From assembly GCA_003151515.1 (NCBI GenBank), contig PLXS01000022.1, forward strand, positions 1 through 64,000: DNA of 64,000 bases, in the 5' to 3' direction. The first letter of the stretch is position 1. Every line of letters starts with the position of its first letter. The position numbers and the translations under genes are program-made. The DNA is from Opitutaceae bacterium. Lineage in GTDB: Bacteria > Verrucomicrobiota > Verrucomicrobiia > Opitutales > Opitutaceae. Below are positions 50,438-59,584 of the stretch, in pieces. The notes under the pieces were generated by a model. That model was not told the origin of the DNA. It saw only the letters and a list, made by a program, of their open reading frames with translations, and did not search any database.

Positions 50438-51205
50438 GTGACGCCCCTGCCCACCGCCCCCCTCCAACCGCCCGGGGTCAACACGGCCCTCATCGCCTGC
50501 CGCGTGCTCGAGGCGGAGATAGAGGCGCTCTCCACGGGGGCCGCGCACATCGTGCGCCGGGAGTTCTTCGAGATCGGCCTGCACGACCAGCCTACCAAGC
50601 TGCGCTCGCTGCTCGCGGGCGCCATCGCACGCGCCGAGGATGACCCGGCGGTAGAGCAGGTGGCGCTTGCGTACGGACTCTGCGGCCTCGCGCTCGTGGA
50701 CCTCGCCCCGCGCCGCTGCAGCCTCGTGGTCGCCCGGGCGCACGACTGCATAACCCTGTTTCTTGGCAGCAAGGAGCGCTACGCCGCCATCATGCGCGAG
50801 GAGCCCGGGACCTACTGGTACTCGCCGGGCTGGAACAAGGCCCAGCGTGTGCCGGGCCCGGAGCGGGAGGCGAAGCTGCGGGCCGAGTACACCGCGCGGT
50901 TCGGCGCGGAGGAGGCCGAGGCGCTGATGGAGATGGAACGGTGCGCCTTCGCGCAGCACTCGGTCGCCGGCCACACCGACCTGGCCCTGCCCGGCGATGA
51001 TAAGGACCGGAAGTACTCCGAGCGCTGCGCCCAGTCCCTTGGCTGGCGCTTCAGGCACCATGCGGGAGACGCCACGCTCCTGCGCGACCTGCTGCACGGG
51101 CCGTGGGACAGCGAGCGGTTCCTCGTCGTGCGCCCGGGCGAGCGGATCGCGCACAGTGTTGACGCAGCCATAATCAAGGCCATCCCCGCGGAGCGGAGAG
51201 CCTGA
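50438..51205 (+). CDS. DUF1638 domain protein
   Basis: The 255-residue protein starts at GTG, 10 bases after copy 2. ALIACRVLEAEIEALS, the middle ALAYGLCGLALVDLAPRRCS and HDCITLFLGSKERY mark DUF1638, a family I know mainly from corrinoid methyltransferase neighbourhoods. Its conserved Cys and His residues (CGL, HDC) suggest metal or cofactor contact. It is probably a helper of methyl transfer or cobamide handling. Exact role is not known. Confidence 0.85.
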   Translation: MTPLPTAPLQPPGVNTALIACRVLEAEIEALSTGAAHIVRREFFEIGLHDQPTKLRSLLAGAIARAEDDPAVEQVALAYGLCGLALVDLAPRRCSLVVARAHDCITLFLGSKERYAAIMREEPGTYWYSPGWNKAQRVPGPEREAKLRAEYTARFGAEEAEALMEMERCAFAQHSVAGHTDLALPGDDKDRKYSERCAQSLGWRFRHHAGDATLLRDLLHGPWDSERFLVVRPGERIAHSVDAAIIKAIPAERRA

Positions 51206-51225
51206 CAATCGCCTCACGAGGGACC

Positions 51226-52854
51226 GTGACCGCCGAACACATCGGCCTGCAAACCCCGGACGGGCGCCACGAGCTGGCCGTAGCGGGAGCCGAGGCGTCG
51301 CTGCCCCTCTCCGAGGTGCTCAGGCTCAGGGGCTTCCCGCTGAACACGCGCTGCGGCGGTCGCGGGCTGTGCGGGGGCTGCGAGATCGAGCTTCGCGCCG
51401 GCTCGCTCGGCCGCGCCGCCGACGGGGCCCGCGTCGCCGCCGGCGCCGCCCGCCTCAGGTCATGCCAGATGCGCCTGCGCGGGGAGGATGTCGAGATCGC
51501 GCTGCCGGCGGGCTCGCTGCTGCGCCACGATCCCGCGGTCGTGGCGGAGTTCCGCATCAACATCCCCTGGGCACGCGACCCGCTCGTCCCAGGGGTGCGC
51601 TACGGCGCGGCCGTGGACGTCGGAACGACCACGGTCGCCCTGCTGCTGTGCGACCTCGGGACAGGCGCCGTGGTCGGTGACGCCTCGTCGTTCAACGCCC
51701 AGATCCGCTTCGGTGAGGACGTCATCACGCGCATCCAGCGCTGCAGCGCCGATCCCGAGGCGCTCGGGCAGCTGCAGCGCGCGGTCGCCGCCGAGACCAT
51801 CACACCGCTCCTGAGGGAGGCGTGCGGCCAATGCGGCGTGGCGCCGGGCGATGTCGGCGCGATGGCCGTCGCGGGGAACACCACGATGCTGCACCTGCTG
51901 GCCGGCGTGGACCCGACGCCCATGGGAGTCCACCCGTTCCGGCCCGCGTTTCTCGGGCACCGCACGTATTCGCCGAGGGATGTCGGGCTCGCGTTCGGTG
52001 GGAGCGCCGCCCAGGTGCACCTCCTGCCGGGGCCCGCGGCCTACGTGGGGGCGGACCTTGCCGCCGGCATGGTCGCCACGGGCATGATCTACGACGAGGG
52101 TCCGGCGCTGCTGATCGACGTGGGCACCAACGGCGAGATCATCGCGAAGGTCGGCGACCGGCTGGTCGGATGCGCGACGGCGGCGGGGCCCGCATTCGAG
52201 GGCTCCGGCCTCACGAGCGGCACGCGCGCCGTCCGGGGCGCGATCGAGCGCATACGGCTGCGCACCGGTCCCTTCGCGGCCGAGCTTGGGCTCATCGGCG
52301 CGGCCGACCGGCCGCTGGGCATCTGCGGTTCGGCATACGTGGACTTTCTCTGGGAGGCGCGCCGCCTGGGCATCCTGCAGGCCAATGGCCGGTTTGACGG
52401 CGCGTTTTGCTCTCGCGCCGGCGATGCGATCGAGGCCGGCACCTACGGACGCAGGCTGAGGCTTAATGCAAGCGCCTCCACGGGCGCGATCTGGATCTCC
52501 GAACTGGATATTGCCCGCCTCCTGCAGGCGAAGGCCGCCATCGCGGCCGGCACTTCGACGCTGTTGCATTTGCTCGGAAAGGCACCGGCCGACTTTAGGA
52601 GGATCTATCTCGCCGGCGGCTTCGGTTTTCACCTATCCCTCGAGCACGCCATTGGATGCGGCCTTCTCGCGGGCTTTGGGGCCGGCCAGGTCCAGGTGGT
52701 CGGCAACACGTCGCTCGGCGGCGCCTACCTCGTGCTGAACGACCGCAGCCTGCTCGGGGAGATGGCCGGCGCGTGCCGGGCCATGGAGGCGGTCGAGCTC
52801 AATCTGCAGCCCGGATTTGAGGACGCCTATATCGACAACCTGGTCCTTCCCTGA
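51226..52854 (+). CDS. Corrinoid-protein reactivase (RACo-like, [2Fe-2S] + ASKHA domain)
   Basis: The 542-residue protein starts at GTG. The N-terminal ferredoxin-like part has Cys43, Cys49, Cys52 and Cys80 in a C-x5-C-x2-C-x27-C pattern, binding a [2Fe-2S] cluster. The rest has ASKHA motifs: DVGTTTVALLLCDL, AVAGNTTMLHLLAG, IDVGTNGEI and YLAGGFGFHLSLEHAIGCG. RACo proteins use ATP and an electron from the cluster to restore inactive Co(II) to Co(I) in corrinoid proteins. It sits between DUF1638 and the corrinoid protein, as in acetogen operons. Confidence 0.92.
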   Translation: MTAEHIGLQTPDGRHELAVAGAEASLPLSEVLRLRGFPLNTRCGGRGLCGGCEIELRAGSLGRAADGARVAAGAARLRSCQMRLRGEDVEIALPAGSLLRHDPAVVAEFRINIPWARDPLVPGVRYGAAVDVGTTTVALLLCDLGTGAVVGDASSFNAQIRFGEDVITRIQRCSADPEALGQLQRAVAAETITPLLREACGQCGVAPGDVGAMAVAGNTTMLHLLAGVDPTPMGVHPFRPAFLGHRTYSPRDVGLAFGGSAAQVHLLPGPAAYVGADLAAGMVATGMIYDEGPALLIDVGTNGEIIAKVGDRLVGCATAAGPAFEGSGLTSGTRAVRGAIERIRLRTGPFAAELGLIGAADRPLGICGSAYVDFLWEARRLGILQANGRFDGAFCSRAGDAIEAGTYGRRLRLNASASTGAIWISELDIARLLQAKAAIAAGTSTLLHLLGKAPADFRRIYLAGGFGFHLSLEHAIGCGLLAGFGAGQVQVVGNTSLGGAYLVLNDRSLLGEMAGACRAMEAVELNLQPGFEDAYIDNLVLP

Positions 52855-52951
52855 CATGAACGACACTCGCCCACGCGGCCGATGTTCCGTCGTGCCCCAA
52901 GGCCCCCGTTTCTGCTAGACTTCAGGCGCCCCCGACAACCCCCCAACAACA

Positions 52952-53587
52952 ATGACAACGCTCGAGCAACTGTACCAAGCCGTCATAGACGGGAAGAACA
53001 AGGATGCCAGGGCCCTCGCCCAGCGGGCGCTCGACGAGGGAGCCAATCCCGGCGACATCGTGGACAAGGCGCTGGTTCCCGCGATGGCCGCCGTGGGCGA
53101 GAGATTCAAGAGCAACGAGATCTTCGTGCCCGAGATGCTCGTCGCGGCCCGGGCGATGAAGGAGGCGATGGGCGTGCTGGAGCCGCGGCTTGTCGCCGCG
53201 GGCATCACGCCCAAGTACACGGCCCTGATCGGCACCGTGCAGGGCGACCTGCACGACATCGGCAAGAACCTGGTCGCGGTCATGTGGAGGGGGTCCAACT
53301 TCCGCGTCATAGACCTGGGCAGCAACGTGCCCGCCACCAAGTTCGTGAGCGCGATAAACGAGCACCGCCCACACCTGGTCGGCCTGTCCGCGCTGCTCAC
53401 CACGACAATGCCGGCCATGGTGGAAACCGTGCGGGCCATCCGCTCCGCCGGATGCCCGCCCGTCAAGATCATGGTGGGCGGAGCGCCGATCAGCCAGCAG
53501 TTTGCCGATGAGGTCGGCGCCGACGGCTTTGCCCCCGACGCGGCCTCGGCGGCCGAGAAGGCCCGCGCGCTCGTCGAGTCCGCGTGA
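52952..53587 (+). CDS. Corrinoid (cobalamin-binding) methyl carrier protein
   Basis: The 211-residue protein has the four-helix B12-binding cap domain (first 85 residues) followed by the cobalamin Rossmann domain. The lower-ligand motif is D99-x-H101-x-x-G104 in QGDLHDIGKNLV, and the later SALLTT and GGAP motifs also match. Like MtaC/MttC/CFeSP-type carriers, it shuttles the methyl group as methylcobamide between a donor methyltransferase and an acceptor methyltransferase. It is 97 bases after the reactivase and 43 before the third UroD copy, so all are one unit. Cytoplasmic. Confidence 0.94.
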   Translation: MTTLEQLYQAVIDGKNKDARALAQRALDEGANPGDIVDKALVPAMAAVGERFKSNEIFVPEMLVAARAMKEAMGVLEPRLVAAGITPKYTALIGTVQGDLHDIGKNLVAVMWRGSNFRVIDLGSNVPATKFVSAINEHRPHLVGLSALLTTTMPAMVETVRAIRSAGCPPVKIMVGGAPISQQFADEVGADGFAPDAASAAEKARALVESA

Positions 53588-53630
53588 GACCGCCAGACCT
53601 TCCCCCCAGCGCAGCGCACGCCTAAATCCC

Positions 53631-54632
53631 ATGGAGCCCCGTGAACGCTACATGGCGGTGCTGGAGGGGGGCCGCCCCGACATGCTGCCGCGCATGCCCA
53701 TCCTGATGCAGTTCGCCGCCGAGCACATCGGCTCCTATTACGGCGCCTTCGCGTCGGACCATCGCGTGCTGGTCGAGGCCAACCTGCGCTGCGCCGAGGA
53801 GTTCGGCATCGACCAGCTCAGCGCGATATCCGACCCCTACCGGGAGACGGCGGGGTTCGGCGCGCCGATCGAGTTCCCGCGAAACGGCGTGCCCATTTGC
53901 CTGAAGCCGCCGCTGGAGGAGGATCCGGATCTCGCCAGGCTTTCGCGGCCCGATCCCCTCAAGGCGCCGCGCATGCGCGACCGCGTCGACGCCGTGTCCG
54001 CCTACAAGGCGCGGGCCGGCGGCCGCTATTCCATCATGGGATGGGTGGAGGGACCCGCGGCCGAGGCGGCCGACCTGCGCGGGGTTTCCAATTTCTTCGT
54101 CGATTTGCTCGACGACCCGGCCTATGCGAGCGCGCTGATGGCCCGTTGCGTCGACACGGCAATTGACTTTGCCAGGGCGCAGGTGGCCGCCGGCGCCGAC
54201 ACGGTCGGCATCGGCGATGCCGTCGCCAGCCAGGTGTCGGCGAAGCTTTACGAATCCCTCATCCTTCCGCACGAGAGGCGGCTCGTGGCGGCGGTGCATG
54301 AGATGCGCGCGCGCGTCCGGCTCCACATTTGCGGAAACATCAGGCACCTGCTGTCCGGCATCGCGAGCCTCGGCCTCGATATCGTCGACATCGACCACAT
54401 GGTAAGCCTCGCCGAGGCACGGCGGGTGCTGGGCCCGAACATCGTGCTGGCAGGAAACGTCGACCCGGTCGCGTGCGTGATGCGCGGATCGCCGGAGGCC
54501 ATCGCCTCCGCCGTGCGCCAATGCTACGCCGAGGCCGGCGAGCCATTCATGGTGGCCGCCGGCTGCGAGATTCCCGCATCGACACCGCCCGCGAATCTGG
54601 CCGCGCTCTGCCGGCCCATCGTTCCGCGATGA
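53631..54632 (+). CDS. UroD-family methyltransferase (MtaA/MtbA-like), copy 3
   Basis: The 333-residue TIM-barrel protein has complete zinc motif H-x-C (His232, Cys234, in LHICGNIRHL) and Cys312 (AAGCEIPASTP). The start MEPRERYMAVLEGGRPDMLP fits the family. It lies directly after the corrinoid protein and is a candidate acceptor-side methyltransferase. It converges on the homocysteine methyltransferase gene. Copy 1 has the same ligand set but a different sequence. Confidence 0.88.
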   Translation: MEPRERYMAVLEGGRPDMLPRMPILMQFAAEHIGSYYGAFASDHRVLVEANLRCAEEFGIDQLSAISDPYRETAGFGAPIEFPRNGVPICLKPPLEEDPDLARLSRPDPLKAPRMRDRVDAVSAYKARAGGRYSIMGWVEGPAAEAADLRGVSNFFVDLLDDPAYASALMARCVDTAIDFARAQVAAGADTVGIGDAVASQVSAKLYESLILPHERRLVAAVHEMRARVRLHICGNIRHLLSGIASLGLDIVDIDHMVSLAEARRVLGPNIVLAGNVDPVACVMRGSPEAIASAVRQCYAEAGEPFMVAAGCEIPASTPPANLAALCRPIVPR

Positions 54633-54677
54633 GGGAGGCCGGCGGGCGACGGGAATCCCCGGGGGCTCCGGGCGCCA

Positions 54678-55592
54678 TCACCCCGCGCCCGGGCGGAACT
54701 GGTCGACCATCCGCCGGATCTGCCTGGTGTGCTCTGGCGTGCTCCCGCAGCAGGAGCCGACGATCCTGACGCCAGCCTCCAGGACCTCGGGAACCTCACG
54801 GGCCATGTCGCAGGGACCCTGCCTGTAGACGGCCTTGTGGTTCTCGATGATGGGCCGGCCCGCATTCGGCTGCACCATCATGGGAAGCCTGGAGTTCTGC
54901 CGGTAGAGGCGCGCAACCCTCGCTGCCCCCGCCATGTCCATTCCCGTGCCGCAGTTGAGCGCCACGAAGTGCGCGCCCCTTTCCTCGACAAACCGCGCCG
55001 CCTGCTCGGGCGAGACGCCCATCATCGTCCGGTAGGAGGCCCCGTCCTGCAACAGGTCGTAGGCCAGCGACGCGATGACGCACGGCGCGCCCGCCCTCCT
55101 GGCCGCGTCGATTGCGATGCCTAGCTCATCGAGCGCAGTCTGAGTTTCGATGATGATCGCATCGACGCCGGCTCCCACGAGCGCGCCGGCTTGCTCCTCA
55201 AGCGCCACCTTCGCCTCCGCCAAGGGGAAATCGCCGGTGGGCTCCAGGATCGCGCCGAGCGGCCCAATGTCGCCCAGCACAAAACCGGGCCGGCCTTCAA
55301 ATGCCTCGCGCGCGATCCGAGCTCCGGCCCTGTTGATCTCCTCCAGCTGCGCCCCGTGGCCATGCGGCGCGAGCCTGATGCGGTTCGCGCCGAACGTGTT
55401 CGTAATCAGGCAGTCCGCGCCCGCCTCGACATACCGCCTCTGGATCAAGAGCACCCGCTCGGGATGACTCAGGTTCCAGGCCTCGCCGCACCCACCCTGC
55501 TCGAGGCCGGCGAGCACAAGCTCGGTGCCCATTGCCCCGTCGCAGACAAGGCGGCGCTCGCGAACGGCTTCATGAAGGAGGATTCCAGGCAT
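54678..55592 (-). CDS. Homocysteine S-methyltransferase
   Basis: The 304-residue protein has the start LVCDGAMGTELVLAG, and zinc ligands Cys213 (ALNCGTG), Cys281 and Cys282 (GSCCGSTPEH), all as in MetH N-terminal domains, BHMT and MmuM. It methylates homocysteine to methionine; the methyl donor in this subfamily varies. Convergent with the corrinoid run (45-base spacer), it may be the acceptor branch of that system, but it is on the other strand, so shared regulation is not proven. A longer open frame upstream has no family text. Confidence 0.9.
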   Translation of the reverse strand: MPGILLHEAVRERRLVCDGAMGTELVLAGLEQGGCGEAWNLSHPERVLLIQRRYVEAGADCLITNTFGANRIRLAPHGHGAQLEEINRAGARIAREAFEGRPGFVLGDIGPLGAILEPTGDFPLAEAKVALEEQAGALVGAGVDAIIIETQTALDELGIAIDAARRAGAPCVIASLAYDLLQDGASYRTMMGVSPEQAARFVEERGAHFVALNCGTGMDMAGAARVARLYRQNSRLPMMVQPNAGRPIIENHKAVYRQGPCDMAREVPEVLEAGVRIVGSCCGSTPEHTRQIRRMVDQFRPGAG

Positions 55593-56161
55593 TTCGGTCG
55601 CGGCAGTCCCAACCAAACGCCACACAAGCCTATCCGCCGACACCTTACAATTCCTTACTGCGGGTTTCGGCGCGCAATCGGCTGCCCTGTCCAGGCATTG
55701 CGTCTGCACAATGCAGCCTGCCGGCGTCAATCAATCTGCCGCCGGTCGCACATCCCGGTCATTGGAAACCCGAATCCGCAATTGCTTCTTCCAAGCTAAA
55801 GTACCTTTCGTCCATTCAAGGAGAACAACCTAGAGCATCCCAGAATGATCACACATTGTGCAACTCTGTGCGTAATTTCCCCGTCGGATGCACGAGCTGA
55901 TGTGGCCGTGATACCATAGCGACCGTGTCTCCCGTGCCGCGCAGCGTCGTGCAATGAGTTCTCCCGGCCGGGATCGGAATCTCGTTCGCGCTCATGGCCT
56001 CCATGGTATGTTTCGTCCGAGTGCATCAGGTCGCGCACTGCATCGGCGCCGGCGTAGCGAACGAAGTCTCAGGCGTGACACGTTCGCCGTGTTGAACGCT
56101 CGAGCGTTCGACTGTTTCCACAGCCGACAATCACCGCGCCCAAGGTGCGTTTGCTCATGAG
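55593..56161. other. Gene-poor, A/T-richer stretch
   Basis: This 569-base stretch has no gene I can support. Short minus-strand frames are present (for example a 48-codon one starting at 55995) but lack recognisable protein text. The composition shifts to more A/T here than in the corrinoid cluster. A perfect palindrome lies at 56094-56109. The stretch should carry the promoter of the homocysteine methyltransferase gene and the 3' end of the isomerase transcript. Confidence 0.4.
56094..56109. promoter_or_regulatory. Perfect 16-base palindrome
   Basis: GAACGCTCGAGCGTTC is its own reverse complement. It lies past the 3' end of the isomerase gene and about 500 bases from the homocysteine methyltransferase start. 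It may be an operator or part of a terminator, but no T run follows. Confidence 0.35.
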
Positions 56162-57001
56162 CTATCTTGCCAAAAGCTCCCTCACATAGTGAAGACTGGC
56201 CACGCAGTCTTCGCCCGGATCGAAGTCCTCCGGCTCGTGCTCGATCGCGATCGAGTCGCCATAGCCGTGCCGTTTCAGCGCGCGCACGCACTCAGCAATT
56301 GGAACGATTCCTCCGCCGAGCCGGCAGGTTTCGTGTCCCGCGTCGATCAACTGGAAGCCGGCCTTCTCCTTTCGCCGCGCCTTGACGTCCTTTAAGTGCA
56401 CCTGGAAGAGCCGCGGCGCTAGCACCTCGAGCGCCTGCGCCGAATCACAACCCTGCGTTCCGAACCAACCGGTGTCGACCGCCGCACCGACAACGTCCTC
56501 GTCGCCCTGCCCGAATCGCTCCAATAATTCCTGCGGCGTTTTCTCCTGATGATTCTCAACGCCGAGCCTGAGTCTGTGCTCGCGCAGCACGGCAACGAGT
56601 CCGCTGCGTTGTTTGGCGAGGAGCGGCGTCCCGCCCCCGAGCACCGGCGCCCCGACAGCCTGCGCCACGCGGCAGGCGGCACGGAGTTCTTCGAGCGTCT
56701 CGCCAAACCCGCCAGCCAAGCTCGGCACCGTCATCCCATGCCTCTTTAATAATTCGCGGGTCGCGGACAGATGCCGGTCCGTCGCCCACGACCAGTTCAG
56801 ATGTGCCGTCCAGATATCGCACGCATCGAATTCCAACGCCTTAACCGATCGCAGCAGACCATCGAAGCGTTCGGGAAAAGTTTCGACCGGTGAAAACCAG
56901 GCGTTGGCGGCACAGTCGCCCTGCATCCAGCCGCCGGGCATGTGCCAGCCAACTTCGCGCGCAACATAGTTGGCGCTCATGAACGATATCGTGTTTTTCA
57001 T
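56162..57001 (-). CDS. Sugar phosphate isomerase/epimerase (xylose isomerase-like TIM barrel)
   Basis: The 279-residue protein shows the metal-site residues of the AP-endonuclease-like TIM barrel family: Glu in LGVENHQEKT, Asp in AAVDTGWFG, His in FQVHLKDVKA and Glu in IAIEHEPEDF. Such enzymes isomerise sugars or cleave related compounds. It is last in a minus-strand run with two Gfo/Idh genes upstream (19 bases from the nearest), so a small sugar or inositol pathway is likely. The codon pattern is less GC-biased than in neighbouring blocks. Confidence 0.85.
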   Translation of the reverse strand: MKNTISFMSANYVAREVGWHMPGGWMQGDCAANAWFSPVETFPERFDGLLRSVKALEFDACDIWTAHLNWSWATDRHLSATRELLKRHGMTVPSLAGGFGETLEELRAACRVAQAVGAPVLGGGTPLLAKQRSGLVAVLREHRLRLGVENHQEKTPQELLERFGQGDEDVVGAAVDTGWFGTQGCDSAQALEVLAPRLFQVHLKDVKARRKEKAGFQLIDAGHETCRLGGGIVPIAECVRALKRHGYGDSIAIEHEPEDFDPGEDCVASLHYVRELLAR

Positions 57002-57020
57002 GGGACAAAGGTTCTCGCCC

Positions 57021-58151
57021 TCACGCCTTGATTCGCCGAACCGCTCCGGGGATTTGTGGCTGGCCGGTGTCAGCGGAAACCATAGCGGCAAAGGCCAGCG
57101 CAAGACTGTCGAGATTCCCCGCCGCGGCGTTTTCGGGTTCGCGCCGTTCCTCGATAGCGCAGAGCAATTCGCCCATGGCGCCCATGAAGCCATTTGTGAA
57201 CCACGTTCCCTCAAGCTTTGGCGTCGCCTGACAAGCCGGGGTGTACACTGTAACCGACTGCTCCGACAAGCTGGGCCCGAAACTGCGTAAGGTGCCGGAG
57301 CTGCCGGCGATGACGGTGCGGTCCTCCTGCCCGAGCCGCACGTGGCCGTTGAAACTCAGCCGCACTTGAGCCCCGGGATAATCGACCCCGACGTGCGCGA
57401 GCATCGGAGGCTTCATTTTCTGAAACGTGCTACGCGCAACAGACGCCCAAACGCGCTCCGGGCGCCGGCCCTGCAAAAGCCGCACGGTCATGTCGAACCA
57501 ATGGATGCCGAAATCGAGCAGGACGAGATGATGCAGCTCCTCGAACCTCGTACCCGCGGTCCAGGTATGGTCCCAGTGCAATGTGAAGTCCACGCTCGCC
57601 ACCTCGCCGATCAAGCCGCTGCGCACCGCGGCGGTCAGATAGCTGAAGTGCGGCGCCCAGCGGCCGTTCTGATTGACGGCAAGCTTCACGTCATGCTCCG
57701 TCGCGAGCGCGACGAACCGCTCGCCGACATCAAGATCCAGCACAAAGGGCTTCTGGCTTAGGACGTGTTTGCGCGCTCGCAGCGCCGCCTCGATTACCTC
57801 GGCGCGCTCGGCCGGGTGCAGCGCGATGTCGACCACCTCGACGTCGTTTCGCCGCAGCACCTCGCGGTAGTCGCTGGACAAGGCCGCGCCGGGATAGAAC
57901 TCGCTTCGACGCCTCTCGGAGCGCACCGGATCGCGGTCGCACAACGCCACCACGTCGAGCCCCATCGCGCGATAGGCCCTTAGATGGTATTCGGAGATCG
58001 CGCCGCAGCCGATCAGCGCGATCTTCGGCCGATACCTGCGCGGGCACGGTGGCAGGTAGTTGAGAACGGGTGCGGCCATCGCCATCGCCGCCGGGATCGC
58101 GCTCAATCCGTAACCGCTGCTGGGCGTCGACTCGCTCATTGCGTCATTCAA
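57021..58151 (-). CDS. Gfo/Idh/MocA oxidoreductase (QKP variant)
   Basis: The 376-residue cytoplasmic enzyme has a Rossmann start KIALIGCGAISEYH. The catalytic motif is SQKPFVLD, with Gln in place of Glu of the EKP motif; Lys is retained. LLDFGIHWFDMTVRLL is the active-site helix. A non-canonical N-terminal extension of about 40 residues (Ser/Ala/Pro-rich) precedes the fold; a later start is possible. It overlaps the next Gfo/Idh gene by 8 bases. Probably acts with it and the TIM-barrel isomerase on a sugar. Confidence 0.87.
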   Translation of the reverse strand: MNDAMSESTPSSGYGLSAIPAAMAMAAPVLNYLPPCPRRYRPKIALIGCGAISEYHLRAYRAMGLDVVALCDRDPVRSERRRSEFYPGAALSSDYREVLRRNDVEVVDIALHPAERAEVIEAALRARKHVLSQKPFVLDLDVGERFVALATEHDVKLAVNQNGRWAPHFSYLTAAVRSGLIGEVASVDFTLHWDHTWTAGTRFEELHHLVLLDFGIHWFDMTVRLLQGRRPERVWASVARSTFQKMKPPMLAHVGVDYPGAQVRLSFNGHVRLGQEDRTVIAGSSGTLRSFGPSLSEQSVTVYTPACQATPKLEGTWFTNGFMGAMGELLCAIEERREPENAAAGNLDSLALAFAAMVSADTGQPQIPGAVRRIKA

Positions 58152-59214
58152 TGAGCTCCACCGTCTTTCGCATCCGCGCGCTGCGCACCGCGCTGTCGAC
58201 GATCTGCTGACCGATTCGCGCGATCTTCGGCGAAAGCGGCCCCTCGACGGGCAGGCCCTCGTTAATGCAGTGAATGAAATACTGGATCGGGTCTTGGAAC
58301 GGCGGCTTCAGCTCGTCCACCGCGATGTCCTCGCCGCGCGGATCGGCGCGCGTCTGCACGCGAATCGTCGGCTCGTAGTCGTAGGAGCTGATCGTGCCGT
58401 CCTCAGCCTTCAGGACGAACCCGCACTTGGGCTGCGGCTGATGCGTCCACGGATCGGTGAAGGTGCCCCACCGGGTCTCGAATTTCGAGAGCCCCGTCAG
58501 GTAGCGCGCTATCGTCACGCTGTGCTCATCGATTTCAAGTCCTCGCGGCCGATCGACCACGGCCGTCACCTCGATCGGTTTCCTGCCTTCGTGATACCAC
58601 GTGCCGAGCGTCGTGCCGTAGCCCAGATAATCGAGCAGTGAACCGCCGCCTTGTTTCGCCTCATAGAACCAGCTCTTCCGTTTCATCGCGGCCGTCGGCG
58701 TCGTCTCAATCTTGTCCGCCGTATGCCAGAGCGGGCCGCGGTTGCCATCGTAATAGTGCACCTCCTGTAGCGCGCCGATCCGGCCCTCGCGCAGGAGCCT
58801 GTGCGCCGTGACATGGCTCGGATACCACCGAAGCGGCCAGTTTATTGCGAGAAGCCGCGTTGCCCTCTTCGCCGCCGCGATCATCCGATCCGCGTCGCGC
58901 AATGTCGCCGCAAACGGCTTCTCGACGAGCATATGAACGCGATAAGGCGCCACCAGCTCGACATAGTCGGCGTGCCGGGCCGTTGCCGGACAGAGGATCA
59001 CGAAATCGGGCTCTGTAGCCTCGAGACAGCGATGCGGATCGGTAAACACGCGGGCGGACGGGATTTGAAGATCAGCCATCGCCGCCTGCATTCGCGCGGG
59101 GTCATCGTCACAGATGCCCGCGATCTCCACGCCGGGATGCTCGCGGCATTTGCGCAGCAGATCGCCCATGTGCATGTGATCGAAGTTCAGGCCGACAACC
59201 TTGAGTCTTTTCAT
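58144..59214 (-). CDS. Gfo/Idh/MocA oxidoreductase
   Basis: The 356-residue protein starts MKRLKVVGLNFDHMHMGDLL, a slightly modified Rossmann nucleotide loop (GLNFDHMH instead of GxGxxG), which may reflect altered cofactor binding. The motif MLVEKPFAATL is canonical. QGGGSLLDYLGYGTTLGTWY is the substrate helix. No signal peptide, so it acts in the cytoplasm. First gene of the three-gene minus-strand run in the A/T-richer patch. Confidence 0.87.
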   Translation of the reverse strand: MKRLKVVGLNFDHMHMGDLLRKCREHPGVEIAGICDDDPARMQAAMADLQIPSARVFTDPHRCLEATEPDFVILCPATARHADYVELVAPYRVHMLVEKPFAATLRDADRMIAAAKRATRLLAINWPLRWYPSHVTAHRLLREGRIGALQEVHYYDGNRGPLWHTADKIETTPTAAMKRKSWFYEAKQGGGSLLDYLGYGTTLGTWYHEGRKPIEVTAVVDRPRGLEIDEHSVTIARYLTGLSKFETRWGTFTDPWTHQPQPKCGFVLKAEDGTISSYDYEPTIRVQTRADPRGEDIAVDELKPPFQDPIQYFIHCINEGLPVEGPLSPKIARIGQQIVDSAVRSARMRKTVELIE

Positions 59215-59584
59215 GGCGGGATGTTCAGGATCTACGGCGCGTCGTCCAATGACTCAAACGTATGCTGAAGCGGCATTCCGATAATAGCAGTCGAGCATGG
59301 CGCCGCGACAGTCCCTTTTGCAAATCCGGTCTTTGCGCAGACCGACTCTGAGGGCGGTGCGAAAATGGGGATCCGGTCAGCATCGCGCCCGCAGGCTTTG
59401 CGGCGGATTGACGCTCCATTGGCCGATTCCAGTAGTCTTGGTTACTTTTCGTGCTCCTCCATGTTAATCAAAGAGCCCCAAGATACGCGGGGCCCTTTCT
59501 TATACGGAACACCCAGGCCAAGCGCTTCCCAATTGCATTTGTGTGAAAAGCTCGCCTCGAGTATACCGCATCGGGCTCATCATC
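59215..59584. other. Divergent intergenic region of the acquired patch
   Basis: This separates the minus-strand Gfo/Idh run from the plus-strand glycosidase and should hold promoters for both. It is A/T-richer than the flanks. A GCCCC/GGGGC hairpin followed by CCTTTCTT at 59475-59500 could be a weak plus-strand terminator. I see no gene. Confidence 0.4.
59475..59500 (+). terminator. Weak possible terminator
   Basis: GCCCC pairs with GGGGC over a 9-base loop AAGATACGC and is followed by CCTTTCTT. Stem is only 5 pairs. Confidence 0.3.

Noticed and set aside
55796-56038. Minus-strand frame of about 80 residues, charged and His-rich
   Set aside because: Low complexity, no recognisable domain, no start context, and other frames in the same interval look equally plausible.
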